A stretch of 64,000 nucleotides of DNA from DYRB01 sp963709645 (GTDB taxonomy: Bacteria > Pseudomonadota > Gammaproteobacteria > Chromatiales > Chromatiaceae). Positions 52,423 to 61,369 of the stretch are shown here, piece after piece. The stretch lies in NCBI GenBank assembly GCA_963709645.1, contig CAVPXP010000007.1, forward strand, positions 124,001 through 188,000, in the 5' to 3' direction. Positions within the stretch are counted from its first letter, which is position 1. Each line of letters opens with the position of its first letter. Both the position numbers and the translations under genes were made by a program. The notes under the pieces are model-generated. The model was not told the origin of the DNA, made no database searches, and worked only from the letters and a program-made list of their open reading frames with translations.

Positions 52423-53793
52423 ATGAGCGCAACGCACATCCTGGTAGTCGACGATGAACCGGACATCCGGCGTCTGGTCAAGGAGATCTTGGAGGACGAG
52501 GGCTACGCCGTCGCCTCGGCTGAGAACGGCGAAGGCGCGCGCCGCGCGCTACGTGATCGGCGCCCAGACCTGATCCTGCTCGACATCTGGATGCCGGATC
52601 TGGACGGCATCAGCCTTCTCAAGGAGTGGGCCGAGGACGAGGGGCTGCCCTGCCCTGTCGTCATGATGTCCGGTCACGGTAATGTGGAGACTGCGGTGGA
52701 AGCCACACGCCTGGGAGCCTACGACTTCCTCGAAAAGCCGCTGTCGATGGCCAAGCTCCTGCTCACCGTCGAGCGTGGCCTGGAGGCGGACAAGCTCCAT
52801 AAGGAAAACGTCGGTCTGCGTCGCCGCACGCCGGCGGTGCAGGAGCCGGCCGGGCGCAGCGCCGCCATGCAGCGCCTGCGCGAGCAGGTCAAGCGTATCG
52901 CCGCCCACGATACCTGGGTCCTCATAACGGGTGAGCCCGGCAGTGGCCGAGAGACCTTCGCCCGCTACCTGCACAGCCAAAGCGCCCGGCGCGAGCGTCC
53001 CTTCGTTGACCTCGGCGTCTCAGTCATCACCCGCGGGAACGCCGCCCGTGAGCTGTTCGGCAGCGAGGAGGGCGGTCACATCCATTACGGCAGCCTGGAG
53101 CAGGCCTCCGGCGGCACTCTGTTGCTCGACGAGGTCGCGGACATGGACTTGGAGGCCCAATCCCAACTCCTCGGCGCCCTGGACACGGGGTCGTTCTTGC
53201 GCGCGAGCGGGACTGAACCCGTGGCCATCGACGTGCGTATCGTGGCCGCCACCCAGCGCAACCTGGATGAGGAGGTACGCGCAGGGCGCTTCCGCGAAGA
53301 CCTCTTCTATCACCTCAACGTGGTCCCGCTGCACGTCCCTGCACTCCGAGACCACAACGAGGATGTACCGGACCTGCTCAACTTCTACGTCGACTATTTC
53401 TCAACGCATGAGAAACTGCCGTACCGGCGTTTCAGCGTCGGCGCCCAGAACTTCCTGCGCAACTACCCGTGGCCCGGGAACGTCCTTGAGCTCAAGAATC
53501 TGGTCCAGCGGGTGCTGATCCTCGGGGCCGGCCTGGAGATTACCCAAGCCGAGGTCGAGGCCGCCCTTGGCGGTGGGGCACCGACCACGCAGCCCCAATC
53601 CCTCGAGGGGCTAGTTTCCTTCGATCAACCGTTGCGCGACGCCCGTGAGCAGTTCGAAAAGGCTTATCTCGAGTACCAGCTCGATAAACACGCGAGCAAC
53701 GTCAGCAAGATGGCGAAGGAGGCGGGGATGGAGCGCACCCACTTGTACCGTAAGCTGCGCTCCTTGGGAATCGAGATCAAAGAGCGCAGATAA
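52423..53793 (+). CDS. ntrX: NtrX-like response regulator with degenerate AAA+ domain
   Basis: 456 aa from the ATG at 52423 (ggagc ribosome-binding site). The receiver has D54 in LLDIWMPDLDG and Lys in EKPLSMAK. The AAA+ domain is atypical: Walker A is GEPGSGRE (170-177), with Arg176 where Lys is expected. The sigma-54 contact loop GAFTGA is missing (ELFGSEEGGHIHYGSLEQ, 210-227). Walker B-like LLLDEVAD remains. The C-terminal Fis-type HTH (VSKMAKEAGMERTHLYRKLRSLGI) is intact. It probably works without sigma-54 activation. It follows ntrY by 83 bp. Confidence 0.9.
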   Translation: MSATHILVVDDEPDIRRLVKEILEDEGYAVASAENGEGARRALRDRRPDLILLDIWMPDLDGISLLKEWAEDEGLPCPVVMMSGHGNVETAVEATRLGAYDFLEKPLSMAKLLLTVERGLEADKLHKENVGLRRRTPAVQEPAGRSAAMQRLREQVKRIAAHDTWVLITGEPGSGRETFARYLHSQSARRERPFVDLGVSVITRGNAARELFGSEEGGHIHYGSLEQASGGTLLLDEVADMDLEAQSQLLGALDTGSFLRASGTEPVAIDVRIVAATQRNLDEEVRAGRFREDLFYHLNVVPLHVPALRDHNEDVPDLLNFYVDYFSTHEKLPYRRFSVGAQNFLRNYPWPGNVLELKNLVQRVLILGAGLEITQAEVEAALGGGAPTTQPQSLEGLVSFDQPLRDAREQFEKAYLEYQLDKHASNVSKMAKEAGMERTHLYRKLRSLGIEIKERR

Positions 53794-53883
53794 GCGCTGT
53801 CGCAGGTGCCCAGGGGCCGCAGGCGACGCGTCCGGTATCTCTCTGGGTGGTCCGCCCTCGGTCGTGTCCCTGAAAATCACACC

Positions 53884-53923
53884 TGGGGCGGCCAGGAACA
53901 TTGGCTCGGTCCTGGCCGCCCCA
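53884..53923 (+). terminator. Strong hairpin downstream of ntrX
   Basis: A perfect 14-bp stem (tggggcggccagga / tcctggccgcccca) with a 12-base loop. No T-run follows, so it may be a transcript-stabilising hairpin or a factor-assisted terminator for the def-ntrX line. Same hairpin works on the opposite strand for the converging hemerythrin gene. Confidence 0.5.
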
Positions 53924-54033
53924 ACCAGATCTTTCAACCTCTTGTCGCTTCTCGCTCAGCCCAGGTCTGCACAGCCACGCGGCGATCCCTTCGTCACTGG
54001 CTTTCGCCGTCTGACAGCCTGACCCGACCCGAC

Positions 54034-54477
54034 TCAGGCGGCCAGGTCCTTTTCTTCGAGCCTTCGGATCAGGGGGTAAAGGTGCTCGGTCTCGCGCTCG
54101 ATGCGCTCCAGGACCAGCGCGAACATCTGACTGGTCTCTTCGACGAAACGGTCGTGGTTGCGAACATTCAACTCCTTGTGTTTTTCTGAGCACCAGTCCT
54201 TGAGATACGACGCGAAGATACGCTTGATTTCTGCGGAGCCCGACATGAAGCGATCCGCGGTATTCTTGACCGCTTGGTCCGGGTAGGAAATCAGCCGCCC
54301 ACACAACTGCTTGTCGACCAAATCAACGTGCTCCCTCACTTTCTTCGCGTAATCGAAGAATAAATCGCAGGCGACCTCTGTGTCGCACATCGCACGATCC
54401 CGTATAAGGTAGAGAAAGACATTGGAAAGCTCAGTAATCTTGTGATTCTGCTGGTGTAATTCTGCGAAAGTAATCAT
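54034..54477 (-). CDS. Bacteriohemerythrin-like protein
   Basis: 147 aa four-helix-bundle protein with candidate di-iron ligands spread as in the family: HQQNHKITE (two His), HVDLVDK after KKVRE, HKELNVRNHDRF, and HLYPLIRRLEE. No signal peptide, so it is cytoplasmic. The helical ligand order (H, H, H…E…H) is not perfectly standard, and the first Glu ligand is not obvious. A role in O2/NO sensing or storage is likely. It converges with ntrX and is divergent from the TPR gene. Confidence 0.68.
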   Translation of the reverse strand: MITFAELHQQNHKITELSNVFLYLIRDRAMCDTEVACDLFFDYAKKVREHVDLVDKQLCGRLISYPDQAVKNTADRFMSGSAEIKRIFASYLKDWCSEKHKELNVRNHDRFVEETSQMFALVLERIERETEHLYPLIRRLEEKDLAA

Positions 54478-54711
54478 CCGTCCTCCAGACTTTTATCGGC
54501 CGATCAAGGTGATTGCAGGCGAAACTCGTGCCGGTCGGCACGCTGCAACGCAGGCAGAAAACGTACTCTGGCGCGGGAAACATTACAAGCCCGTTGTTGC
54601 CTTGACCTCAATCAAGACAACCGCCAAGTACAGTGGGCTGGTGGCGCGGCGCGGGTTTGGCCTTGCCTCAGAGCAACCTTGGCTCTGTAAACTTAGACCG
54701 GAGCAAAGCCC

Positions 54712-55035
54712 ATGGGTCTGATCGAGAATTTCGAGGCGATGTTGGCGCGCGGCCAGGACTCTGCCTTGCTGCGCCATGGCCTGGGCACCGCCTATCTCAA
54801 CCAAAACGATCATGAGCAGGCCATCCAGCACCTCGCTGAGGCCGTGCGGCTGGACCCGGGGTATTCGGCGGCCTGGAAGCTCTACGGGAGGGCGCTTGCG
54901 GCGTCGGGTCGCTACGCCGATGCCATCGCAGCGCTGGACCGGGGTATCGCCACTGCGACGGCAAAGGGCGATGTTCAGGCGGCGAAGGAGATGCAGGTCT
55001 TTCGCAAGCGCGCCATCAAGTCGTCGGAGGCTTAA
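54712..55035 (+). CDS. TPR-repeat protein
   Basis: 107 aa. Two tetratricopeptide repeats are visible: LLRHGLGTAYLNQNDHEQAIQHLAEAVRLDPGY (about residues 19-51) and SAAWKLYGRALAASGRYADAIAALDRGIATA (about 52-82). A basic tail (MQVFRKRAIKSSEA) follows. There is a good ribosome-binding site (ggagcaaagccc) before the ATG. There is no signal. It probably mediates a protein contact; partners unknown. Divergent from the hemerythrin-like gene with 233 bp between them. Confidence 0.8.
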   Translation: MGLIENFEAMLARGQDSALLRHGLGTAYLNQNDHEQAIQHLAEAVRLDPGYSAAWKLYGRALAASGRYADAIAALDRGIATATAKGDVQAAKEMQVFRKRAIKSSEA

Positions 55036-55113
55036 GCGGTGCCCTCACGGGACCCTTTGCAGGCCTGCCCCCTCATTGAGCCCCGCTGATGGGCTGCGTT
55101 CCGGCGTCCGCCG

Positions 55114-56625
55114 TCACCCAACCTTGTAGGGCAAGCGCCCGTACAGGTCGCTCAGCTCGCGCAACCGTGCCGCCAGCTCAGGGGTAAGATCCTCCTCGGC
55201 CAGGCGCCAGGTCCAATTGCCTTCCGTCGTGCCTGGGCGGTTCATGCAAGCTTCCGCGCCCAGACCAAGGGCATCCTGGAGGGGGAATAGGGCTGCTTCG
55301 GCCACGGAGGCCAGGGCCGCGCGGATGAAATCCCAGTGGACATCCGAAGCCCCTGTATTCAGGTAGCGACGGACATGGTCTCGCAGCGGTTCTTCCGCCG
55401 CCGCCCACCAACCGCGCACGGTGTTGTTATCGTGGGTCCCGGTGTAGACCACCAGCCGAGCTCGGTGGTTGTGGGGCAGGTACTGACTGCGCCCGAAGCC
55501 GCTTGCGGTGGACTCGAAGGCGAACTGTAGTATCGCCATGCCTGGGAGTTCCAAATCGTCGCGCAGGTCTTCCACCTCCGCAGTGATGACCCCCAGGTCC
55601 TCGGCGATCAGCGGAAGGTCCTCCCCCAGGGCCCGGCGAAGGGCCCGGAACAGGTCGCGTCCAGGACCCGGGACCCACCGCCCGTGCACGGCCGTCTCTT
55701 CCTCGCCCGGAATCTCCCAATAGGCCTCGAAGCCACGGAAGTGATCGATGCGCACCAGGTCCACGAGCTCCAGGGTGTGACGCAGGCGGTCCACCCAGAA
55801 CCCGAAGTCTTCCTCCGCCAATCGGTCCCAACGATAGAGGGGATTGCCCCAGCGCTGTCCGGTGGCGCTGAAGTAGTCCGGCGGAACCCCGGCGACGGCG
55901 GTGGGCAGACCCTGCCCGTCGAGTTGGAACCACTCCGGGTGACTCCAAACCTCGCTGCTGTCGTGCGCGACGAAGATCGGGATGTCACCCACCAAGCGGA
56001 CTCCCCGCTCATGTGCATAGGCACGCAGACGCCGCCACTGACGGGAGAACAGAAACTGCAGGAATCGCTCCCGTTCGAGGCATTCGGCATGCACCTCGCC
56101 CCAGGCCGCCAGGGCGGCCGGGTCACGGAGGGCTAGATCGGCGGGCCAATCGGTCCAGGGCCGCTGATCATAGGCCGACTTGAGTCCAGCATAGAGAACG
56201 TAGGCGTCGAGCCAGTGGGCCTGATCTCGGCAAAAGGCACCAAAGGCATCACGATCCGCCGCTGCGGCCCGGGCCAGAAAACGCTGGTAGCCGCGCGCCA
56301 GGACGTCAAACTTCCAGCGCCGCACCGCTCCGAAGGCGACGTGGTCCACGGGAAAGGTGGGGCCATCGAGGTCTGCGGGATCAAGCCAGCCGTCCTCGGC
56401 CAACAGTTCCGGACTGATCAGGAGCGGATTTCCGGCAAAGGCCGACAGGGACTGGTAGGGGGAGTCCCCATAGCCAGTTGGCCCCAGGGGCAGCATTTGC
56501 CAGAGGCCCTGGCCGGAGGCATCGAGGAAGTCCACGAACCGATAGGCGCCTGGCCCTAGGTCGCCGATGCCATGGGGTCCGGGCAGGGATGTCGGGTGAA
56601 GGATGATACCGCTGGTTCGATGCAT
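55114..56625 (-). CDS. malQ: 4-alpha-glucanotransferase (MalQ, GH77)
   Basis: 503 aa. GH77 disproportionating enzyme moving alpha-1,4-glucan segments. Motifs are SGIILHPTSLPGPHGIGDLG (N-terminus), GDSPYQSLSAFAGNPLLIS, nucleophile Asp in VRIDHFRGFEAYWEIP, acid/base Glu in LIAEDLGVI, and THDNNTVRGWW. The ATG at 56625 is chosen; another at 56649 would add eight residues. No glycogen synthase or phosphorylase genes are nearby. Normal length for the family. Confidence 0.94.
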   Translation of the reverse strand: MHRTSGIILHPTSLPGPHGIGDLGPGAYRFVDFLDASGQGLWQMLPLGPTGYGDSPYQSLSAFAGNPLLISPELLAEDGWLDPADLDGPTFPVDHVAFGAVRRWKFDVLARGYQRFLARAAAADRDAFGAFCRDQAHWLDAYVLYAGLKSAYDQRPWTDWPADLALRDPAALAAWGEVHAECLERERFLQFLFSRQWRRLRAYAHERGVRLVGDIPIFVAHDSSEVWSHPEWFQLDGQGLPTAVAGVPPDYFSATGQRWGNPLYRWDRLAEEDFGFWVDRLRHTLELVDLVRIDHFRGFEAYWEIPGEEETAVHGRWVPGPGRDLFRALRRALGEDLPLIAEDLGVITAEVEDLRDDLELPGMAILQFAFESTASGFGRSQYLPHNHRARLVVYTGTHDNNTVRGWWAAAEEPLRDHVRRYLNTGASDVHWDFIRAALASVAEAALFPLQDALGLGAEACMNRPGTTEGNWTWRLAEEDLTPELAARLRELSDLYGRLPYKVG

Positions 56626-56785
56626 GGATGAGTCCCTGTCGCTTGCCATGGCGCCCTGACGCGAAGGGCGGGAGTCTAGCGGCATGGACGCGCCGCCGCC
56701 AGTCTGGGCCCTGTCCGACGGGACATGCGGCAACGTCTGCACCGACGCCTGAGCACCTGCCCCGGCAAACAGCCACCGCTTATTG

Positions 56786-57289
56786 TCAGCCCAAGATCAG
56801 CGCCACTCCTCTCAGGGCTGCCCAAGCCAATATCCCCGCGGCCAGGTCGTCCAGCATGATCCCGATCCCGCCCCGGACCTTGGCATCCAGTATCCGAATG
56901 GGCCAAGGCTTCCAGATGTCGAAGACCCGGAACAAGGCAAACCCAAGCACGACCCAGGGCCAGCCAGGCGGTGCGCCAGCCATGGTGACCAGAAACCCGA
57001 GGAACTCATCCCAGACGATGGCGCCGGGGTCATGGGTCTGTAGCTCCCCGGCCGTCTTGCCGCAGGCCCAAACCCCGACCAGGAATCCTCCAACAAGGAC
57101 AGCCAGGTACCAGCCCAGCGGCAGCGGCTGCAACAGGAGATAGAGCGGGACTGCCGCCAGGGTCCCAGCTGTCCCCGGCGCCCGGGGCGATAGCCCTGAC
57201 CCAAAGCCGTAGGCAATACAGTGGTGGGGCTTGCGCCAGTCGAATCCGGCCCGGTCATCTCCATCTTCCTCAGCCGGTGAAGTGGTCAT
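56786..57289 (-). CDS. pgpA: Phosphatidylglycerophosphatase A
   Basis: 167 aa from the ATG at 57289. Dephosphorylates phosphatidylglycerophosphate to phosphatidylglycerol. PgpA motifs are GFGSGLSPRAPGTAGTLAAVPLY, DPGAIVWDEFLGFLVTM (acidic active-site residues), FRVFDIWKPWPIRILDAKVRGGIGIMLDDLAAG. Three to four membrane segments. It overlaps the thiL stop by about 20 bp, forming the usual thiL-pgpA pair. Confidence 0.94.
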   Translation of the reverse strand: MTTSPAEEDGDDRAGFDWRKPHHCIAYGFGSGLSPRAPGTAGTLAAVPLYLLLQPLPLGWYLAVLVGGFLVGVWACGKTAGELQTHDPGAIVWDEFLGFLVTMAGAPPGWPWVVLGFALFRVFDIWKPWPIRILDAKVRGGIGIMLDDLAAGILAWAALRGVALILG

Positions 57290-58235
57290 AGCCCGTTCGC
57301 GAAAGTCTATAGTCGGTCCCATCCGGGAGGCGGCAGCGGAGACCCGGCTCCTGCCCGATCTGGCCGATGACGCTGAGGGCAATCTCGCCAGCGGTCGCCA
57401 GACCGGCAAGGGCGCCACGGCAGGCCGGAGGCACCGTGAAACACAGCTCGTAGTCGTCGCCGGAGGCCAGAGGCAGAGACCAGTCCCCTGACGCGGCCAC
57501 CACCGCAGCGACCTCCGCAGATAGGGGGAGGGTCCCAAGGTGAATCTCGGCCCCCACGCCGCTCGCCGCTAGGATGTGTCCGAGGTCGGCGGCCAACCCG
57601 TCGGAGCAGTCGATCATCGCAGAGGCGATGCCGCGCAGTGCGAGCCCCAGGGCAACCCTGGGCTCTGGCCGGTCGAGACGCGAGCGCTGAGCCTCTGGTA
57701 CTGCCGGCCCGGCTGATACCTGACGCAGCGCCAATCCCGCATCCCCCAGGGTCCCGCTGACGCACACCAGGTCGCCTGGTGCTGCCCCACGGCGGCGAAT
57801 CGCCCGGCCGGGGGGAACCAGGCCATGGACCTGGATGCTGACCGTCAGCGGGCCACTGGTGGTATCGCCGCCCACCAGGGCGACGCCATAGCGCCGAGCC
57901 AGTCCGTTTAGGCCACGGCAGAAGGCCGCGAGCCAGCCGGGCCGGGACCCGGGCAGCTCGGGCGGCAGGGTCAAAGCGAGCGTGGCCCAAGCAGGCTCCG
58001 CCCCCATGGCTGCCAGGTCGCTCAGACCGACGGCGAGGGCCTTGTGCCCCAGGGACTCAGGATCGCAGTCCGATAGGAAGTGGACTCCGGCGACCAGGGT
58101 GTCAATGCTGACCGCCAGGTCCTTCCCCACCGGGACGCGGAGCAGGGCGCAGTCGTCCCCCACACCCAGAATGACGTCCGGCCGCTCGCTGCCCAGATGA
58201 GTGAAGTGCGTGCGGATGAGGTCGAATTCGGACAA
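57270..58235 (-). CDS. thiL: Thiamine-monophosphate kinase
   Basis: 321 aa. Phosphorylates thiamine monophosphate to the diphosphate. Motifs are ILGVGDDCALLRVPVGKDLAVSIDTLVAGVHF, LSDLAAMGAEPAWATLAL, GGDTTSGPLTVSIQVHG, MIDCSDGLAADLGHIL, and LPLASGDDYELCFTVP. Positioned between nusB and pgpA as in E. coli. About 80 bp separate it from nusB upstream. Confidence 0.95.
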   Translation of the reverse strand: MSEFDLIRTHFTHLGSERPDVILGVGDDCALLRVPVGKDLAVSIDTLVAGVHFLSDCDPESLGHKALAVGLSDLAAMGAEPAWATLALTLPPELPGSRPGWLAAFCRGLNGLARRYGVALVGGDTTSGPLTVSIQVHGLVPPGRAIRRRGAAPGDLVCVSGTLGDAGLALRQVSAGPAVPEAQRSRLDRPEPRVALGLALRGIASAMIDCSDGLAADLGHILAASGVGAEIHLGTLPLSAEVAAVVAASGDWSLPLASGDDYELCFTVPPACRGALAGLATAGEIALSVIGQIGQEPGLRCRLPDGTDYRLSRTGYDHFTG

Positions 58236-58317
58236 AGCGTTTGACCCCGTGAGCCCGGCGGCAACACAGCGGTGGAGAGACGCCGTGGCGGCGGCTGGAG
58301 AACGGAAGAGATACCGC

Positions 58318-58821
58318 TTACCCCGCTGTCGTACCGCTCTCCGTCTCCAATACCCGCACCTGCCGGGCTATCTTGTCCAGGACGCCGTTGACATAGCGGT
58401 GCCCCTGCTCGGCGCCGAAGGCCTTGGCCAGGTCCACGGCCTCGTTGATGACGACGCGGTAGGGGACCTCCGGGCAGTTCAGGAGTTCGAAGACCCCCAG
58501 ACGCAGGATGGCGCGCTCTACAGGGTCTACCTGGTCGACGCGCCGATCCAAGAGGGGCTGCAACAGGGCATCGAGGTCCTGGACGCAGCGCGGCACCCCT
58601 TTCAGGAGTTGATCGAAGAGATTGGGGTCGTAGCCGCCCTGCGCCGGTTCGCTGGCAGCTCCCTCCTGTGTGCCCTCTGCCAGGCCGTCGGCCACCTCGT
58701 CGATCCAGACGGGGTCGTCGAGGAAGTGGCGGCCGATCTCGCTGGGGTTCTGCCCGCTGACCTGCCATTGGTAGAGGGCGAGCATGGCGTAGCGCCGCGC
58801 CTGGCTGCGGCGACCGGCCAT
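58318..58821 (-). CDS. nusB: Transcription antitermination factor NusB
   Basis: 167 aa. NusB binds boxA RNA with NusE in rRNA antitermination. Features are SQARRYAMLALYQWQVSGQNPSEI, VDQVDPVERAILRLGVFELLNCPEVPYRVVINEAVDLAKAFGAEQGHRYVNGVLDKIA. It is adjacent to ribH (1-bp gap between 58821 and 58823) in the rib-nusB-thiL-pgpA line. Confidence 0.95.
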   Translation of the reverse strand: MAGRRSQARRYAMLALYQWQVSGQNPSEIGRHFLDDPVWIDEVADGLAEGTQEGAASEPAQGGYDPNLFDQLLKGVPRCVQDLDALLQPLLDRRVDQVDPVERAILRLGVFELLNCPEVPYRVVINEAVDLAKAFGAEQGHRYVNGVLDKIARQVRVLETESGTTAG

Positions 58822-58822
58822 G

Positions 58823-59293
58823 TCAGCCGATCTGCCGAAGCAGATTGACCATCTCGATGGCGGACATCGCAGCCTCGGCGCCCTTGTTGCCAGCCTTGGT
58901 CCCCGCCCGCTCGATGGCCTGCTCGATACTGTCTACCGTGAGCACGCCGAAGGCCACTGGGACGCCGTATTTGAGGCTCACATGGGCGATGCCCTTGACG
59001 CACTCGCCCGCGACGTACTCGAAGTGCGGGGTCCCGCCGCGAATCACCGCCCCAATGGCAACAATGGCGTCGTAACCGCCTTTGGCCGCAAGGCGGTCGA
59101 TCGCCACCGGCATTTCGAAGGCTCCAGGGACGCGCACCAGCGTCAGGTCCGCATCCTCAGCCCCATGCCGCTTGAGGGCGTCGACTGCCCCACTCAGCAG
59201 GCTCTCCACAACGAAGCTGTTGAACCGCGATACCACCAGGCAGAAGCGGGCATTCTGGACGCGAAGGTCTCCTTCGATGGTCTTGCTCATCAT
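58823..59293 (-). CDS. ribH: 6,7-dimethyl-8-ribityllumazine synthase
   Basis: 156 aa. Condenses the ribityl-aminouracil and dihydroxybutanone phosphate. Motifs are FCLVVSRFNSFVVESLLSGAVDAL, VPGAFEMPVAIDRLA, DAIVAIGAVIRGGTPHFEYVAGECVKGIAHVSL, and PVAFGVLTVDSIEQAIERAGTKAGNKGAEAA. Lies between ribBA and nusB. Normal length and active-site His (HFEYVA). Confidence 0.95.
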   Translation of the reverse strand: MMSKTIEGDLRVQNARFCLVVSRFNSFVVESLLSGAVDALKRHGAEDADLTLVRVPGAFEMPVAIDRLAAKGGYDAIVAIGAVIRGGTPHFEYVAGECVKGIAHVSLKYGVPVAFGVLTVDSIEQAIERAGTKAGNKGAEAAMSAIEMVNLLRQIG

Positions 59294-59352
59294 GGGTCCG
59301 TTCTCTCAGGCCTGGGTTAAAGAATAAGCCGGGGGATCCTGCCGGGCCGTGC

Positions 59353-60471
59353 TCAGGACCCGCCGCCAACGTACTCGACAACCTCCAGGTCGAAACCCGA
59401 GATGCCGTGCATGGCCTTGGGCGCGCTCATGACCCGCATCTTGCGTACCCCTAGGTCCGCAAGTATTTGCGCCCCGATACCATAGGTCCGAAGCTCGCTG
59501 CGATCCTGGCGGCGGGGCGGCACGGGGTCGTCCTGCCCGTGGATGTCGAAGTCGCGCAGTCGTAACAGGACGTCGCTCGCCCGGTCGCGGTTGCGCAAGA
59601 CCACGATGACGCCCTCGCCATGGGCCACGATCTGCCGCATCACGTCTTGCAGGGGCCAGCCGCAGCCGGCGTGGCGGGTCGCGAAGAGGTCGCACAGGGT
59701 GTTCTGGATGTGCACGCGCACCAGGGTTGGGCGGTCGGCGGAGATGTCTCCCTTCGTCAGGGCGAGGTGGACCTCGTTGTCGATGCTGTCGCGATAGGCC
59801 ACCACCCGGAAGTCCCCGTACTCGGTGGGCAGGTCGCACTCGCACTCCCGCAGAACGGCCTTCTCGTGGTTGACCCGGTAGTGGATCAGGTCGGCGATGG
59901 TGCCGATCTTTAGCCCGTGGGCCTGGGCGAAGACCTCAAGGTCCGGGCGGCGAGCCATGCTGCCATCCTCTTTGAGGACCTCGACAATCACCGCGGCGGG
60001 CTGGAGGCCCGCCAGGCGGGCCAGGTCGCACCCCGCCTCCGTGTGGCCCGCCCGCACTAGGACACCGCCCGGCTGGGCCATGACGGGGAAGATATGCCCG
60101 GGCTGGACCACGTCCTTGGCCTCGGCGTCCGGAGCGACTGCGGCGCGCACCGTGGCAGCGCGGTCAGTGGCGGAGATGCCGGTGGTTACACCCTGGGCCG
60201 CCTCGATGGAGACGGTGAAGGCCGTGGAATAAGGCGCGTTGTTGTCCGTCACCATCAGTGGTAGACGCAGGCGCTCGCAGCGCTCCCGAGTTAGGGTGAG
60301 GCAGACGAGACCGCGTCCGTAGGTGACCATGAAGTTGACCGCCTCCGGGGTCACCCGATCCGCGGCCATCAGCAGATCACCCTCGTTTTCGCGATCCTCG
60401 TCATCCATGATGATGACCATCTTGCCCACGCGCAGGTCTTCGATGATCTCTTCGATCGAATTGAGTTCCAT
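59353..60471 (-). CDS. ribBA: DHBP synthase with degenerate GTP cyclohydrolase II-like domain (RibBX type)
   Basis: 372 aa. The N-terminal DHBP synthase domain (about 1-205) has IEDLRVGKMVIIMDDEDRENEGDLLMAAD, FPVMAQPGGVLVRAGHTEAGCDLARLAG and GLKIGTIADLIHYRV. The C-terminal domain is RibA-like, but the zinc Cys pattern C-x10/11-C-x-C and RIGLANKLRAY motif of true GTP cyclohydrolase II are not present (VRVHIQNTLCDLFATRHAGCGWPLQ). It probably makes only dihydroxybutanone phosphate. It lies between ribE and ribH. No FMN riboswitch was recognised in the 186 bp upstream. Confidence 0.9.
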   Translation of the reverse strand: MELNSIEEIIEDLRVGKMVIIMDDEDRENEGDLLMAADRVTPEAVNFMVTYGRGLVCLTLTRERCERLRLPLMVTDNNAPYSTAFTVSIEAAQGVTTGISATDRAATVRAAVAPDAEAKDVVQPGHIFPVMAQPGGVLVRAGHTEAGCDLARLAGLQPAAVIVEVLKEDGSMARRPDLEVFAQAHGLKIGTIADLIHYRVNHEKAVLRECECDLPTEYGDFRVVAYRDSIDNEVHLALTKGDISADRPTLVRVHIQNTLCDLFATRHAGCGWPLQDVMRQIVAHGEGVIVVLRNRDRASDVLLRLRDFDIHGQDDPVPPRRQDRSELRTYGIGAQILADLGVRKMRVMSAPKAMHGISGFDLEVVEYVGGGS

Positions 60472-60657
60472 GAGGAAGGGTTGCTGCCGATGATCGATGG
60501 AAAGATTGGCAGATTAGCAGACTCTGAATGACCGCGTCACCAGGGGCGCGTGCCGGCGTCGGCTGCAGCCCAGCAGATAGGGTCACAGGACCGACCGCAT
60601 TAATCGCTAAATCAACCTAGTATTGGTTTATTCTAAGGAAGTGGTCAGGTTCTGGCG

Positions 60658-61323
60658 TTAGCCGCCGTTGACAAATCCATGCCGCACCAGGAATGCCTCG
60701 TCGATGCCCGTGGACCTGGGTTCGGCAGCCCGCTCTCCCAATAACAGCCGTTCCAGGTAGCGGGCGATCAGGTCAACCTCCAAGTTGACCCGAGTTCCCA
60801 AACCGTAGCCGCCGATGATGGTCTCGACCAGGGTATGGGGGACAATATTCAGCTCGAAGTCCGGACCGTCGACGGCGTTGACCGTGAGACTGGTCCCGTC
60901 CACGCAAATCGACCCCTTCTGGGCGATGTACTTGGCCAGGCCCGCTGGCGCCCGGATGCGCAAACGCCAGGAGCGCCCGTCGTCATGCCGGTCGAGTACC
61001 TCCCCTACCCCGTCCACGTGCCCGCTGACCAAGTGGCCGCCCAGGGGCGTCGCCAGGGTCAGGGCCTTTTCCAGGTTCACCGGGCTGCCGGTCTTGAGCC
61101 CGCCCAGCGTCGTCAGGGACAGCGTCTCGCGCGAGACATCGGCGGCAAACTCCGCCCCCTTCAGGGCCACCGCGGTGAGGCACACCCCATTGACGGCAAT
61201 GCTGTCGCCGAGTTGCGCCCCTCCCAATGGGAGCTTGCCGGTGGCCAGCGTGAGGCGCACGTCGCCGCTACGGGGTTCCAGGCGACGGATCTGGCCAATT
61301 GCTTGAATTATTCCTGTAAACAT
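60658..61323 (-). CDS. ribE: Riboflavin synthase
   Basis: 221 aa with the two tandem lumazine-binding barrels: MFTGIIQAIGQIRRLEPRSG … SIAVNGVCLTAVAL and LVSGHVDGVGEVLDRHDDGRSWRLRIRAP … GSICVDGTSLTVNAVD. It dismutates two lumazines into riboflavin. It sits between ribD and ribBA on the minus strand. No unusual residues were seen. Confidence 0.95.
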   Translation of the reverse strand: MFTGIIQAIGQIRRLEPRSGDVRLTLATGKLPLGGAQLGDSIAVNGVCLTAVALKGAEFAADVSRETLSLTTLGGLKTGSPVNLEKALTLATPLGGHLVSGHVDGVGEVLDRHDDGRSWRLRIRAPAGLAKYIAQKGSICVDGTSLTVNAVDGPDFELNIVPHTLVETIIGGYGLGTRVNLEVDLIARYLERLLLGERAAEPRSTGIDEAFLVRHGFVNGG

Positions 61324-61369
61324 TGGTGTATATCACTTAACTAACGTCTGCTAACACCTAATGCACCGC

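Noticed and set aside
60472..60657. FMN riboswitch before ribBA
   Set aside because: The spacer was read on the minus strand for the conserved RFN blocks; none was recognised, although a covariance-model scan would be decisive.
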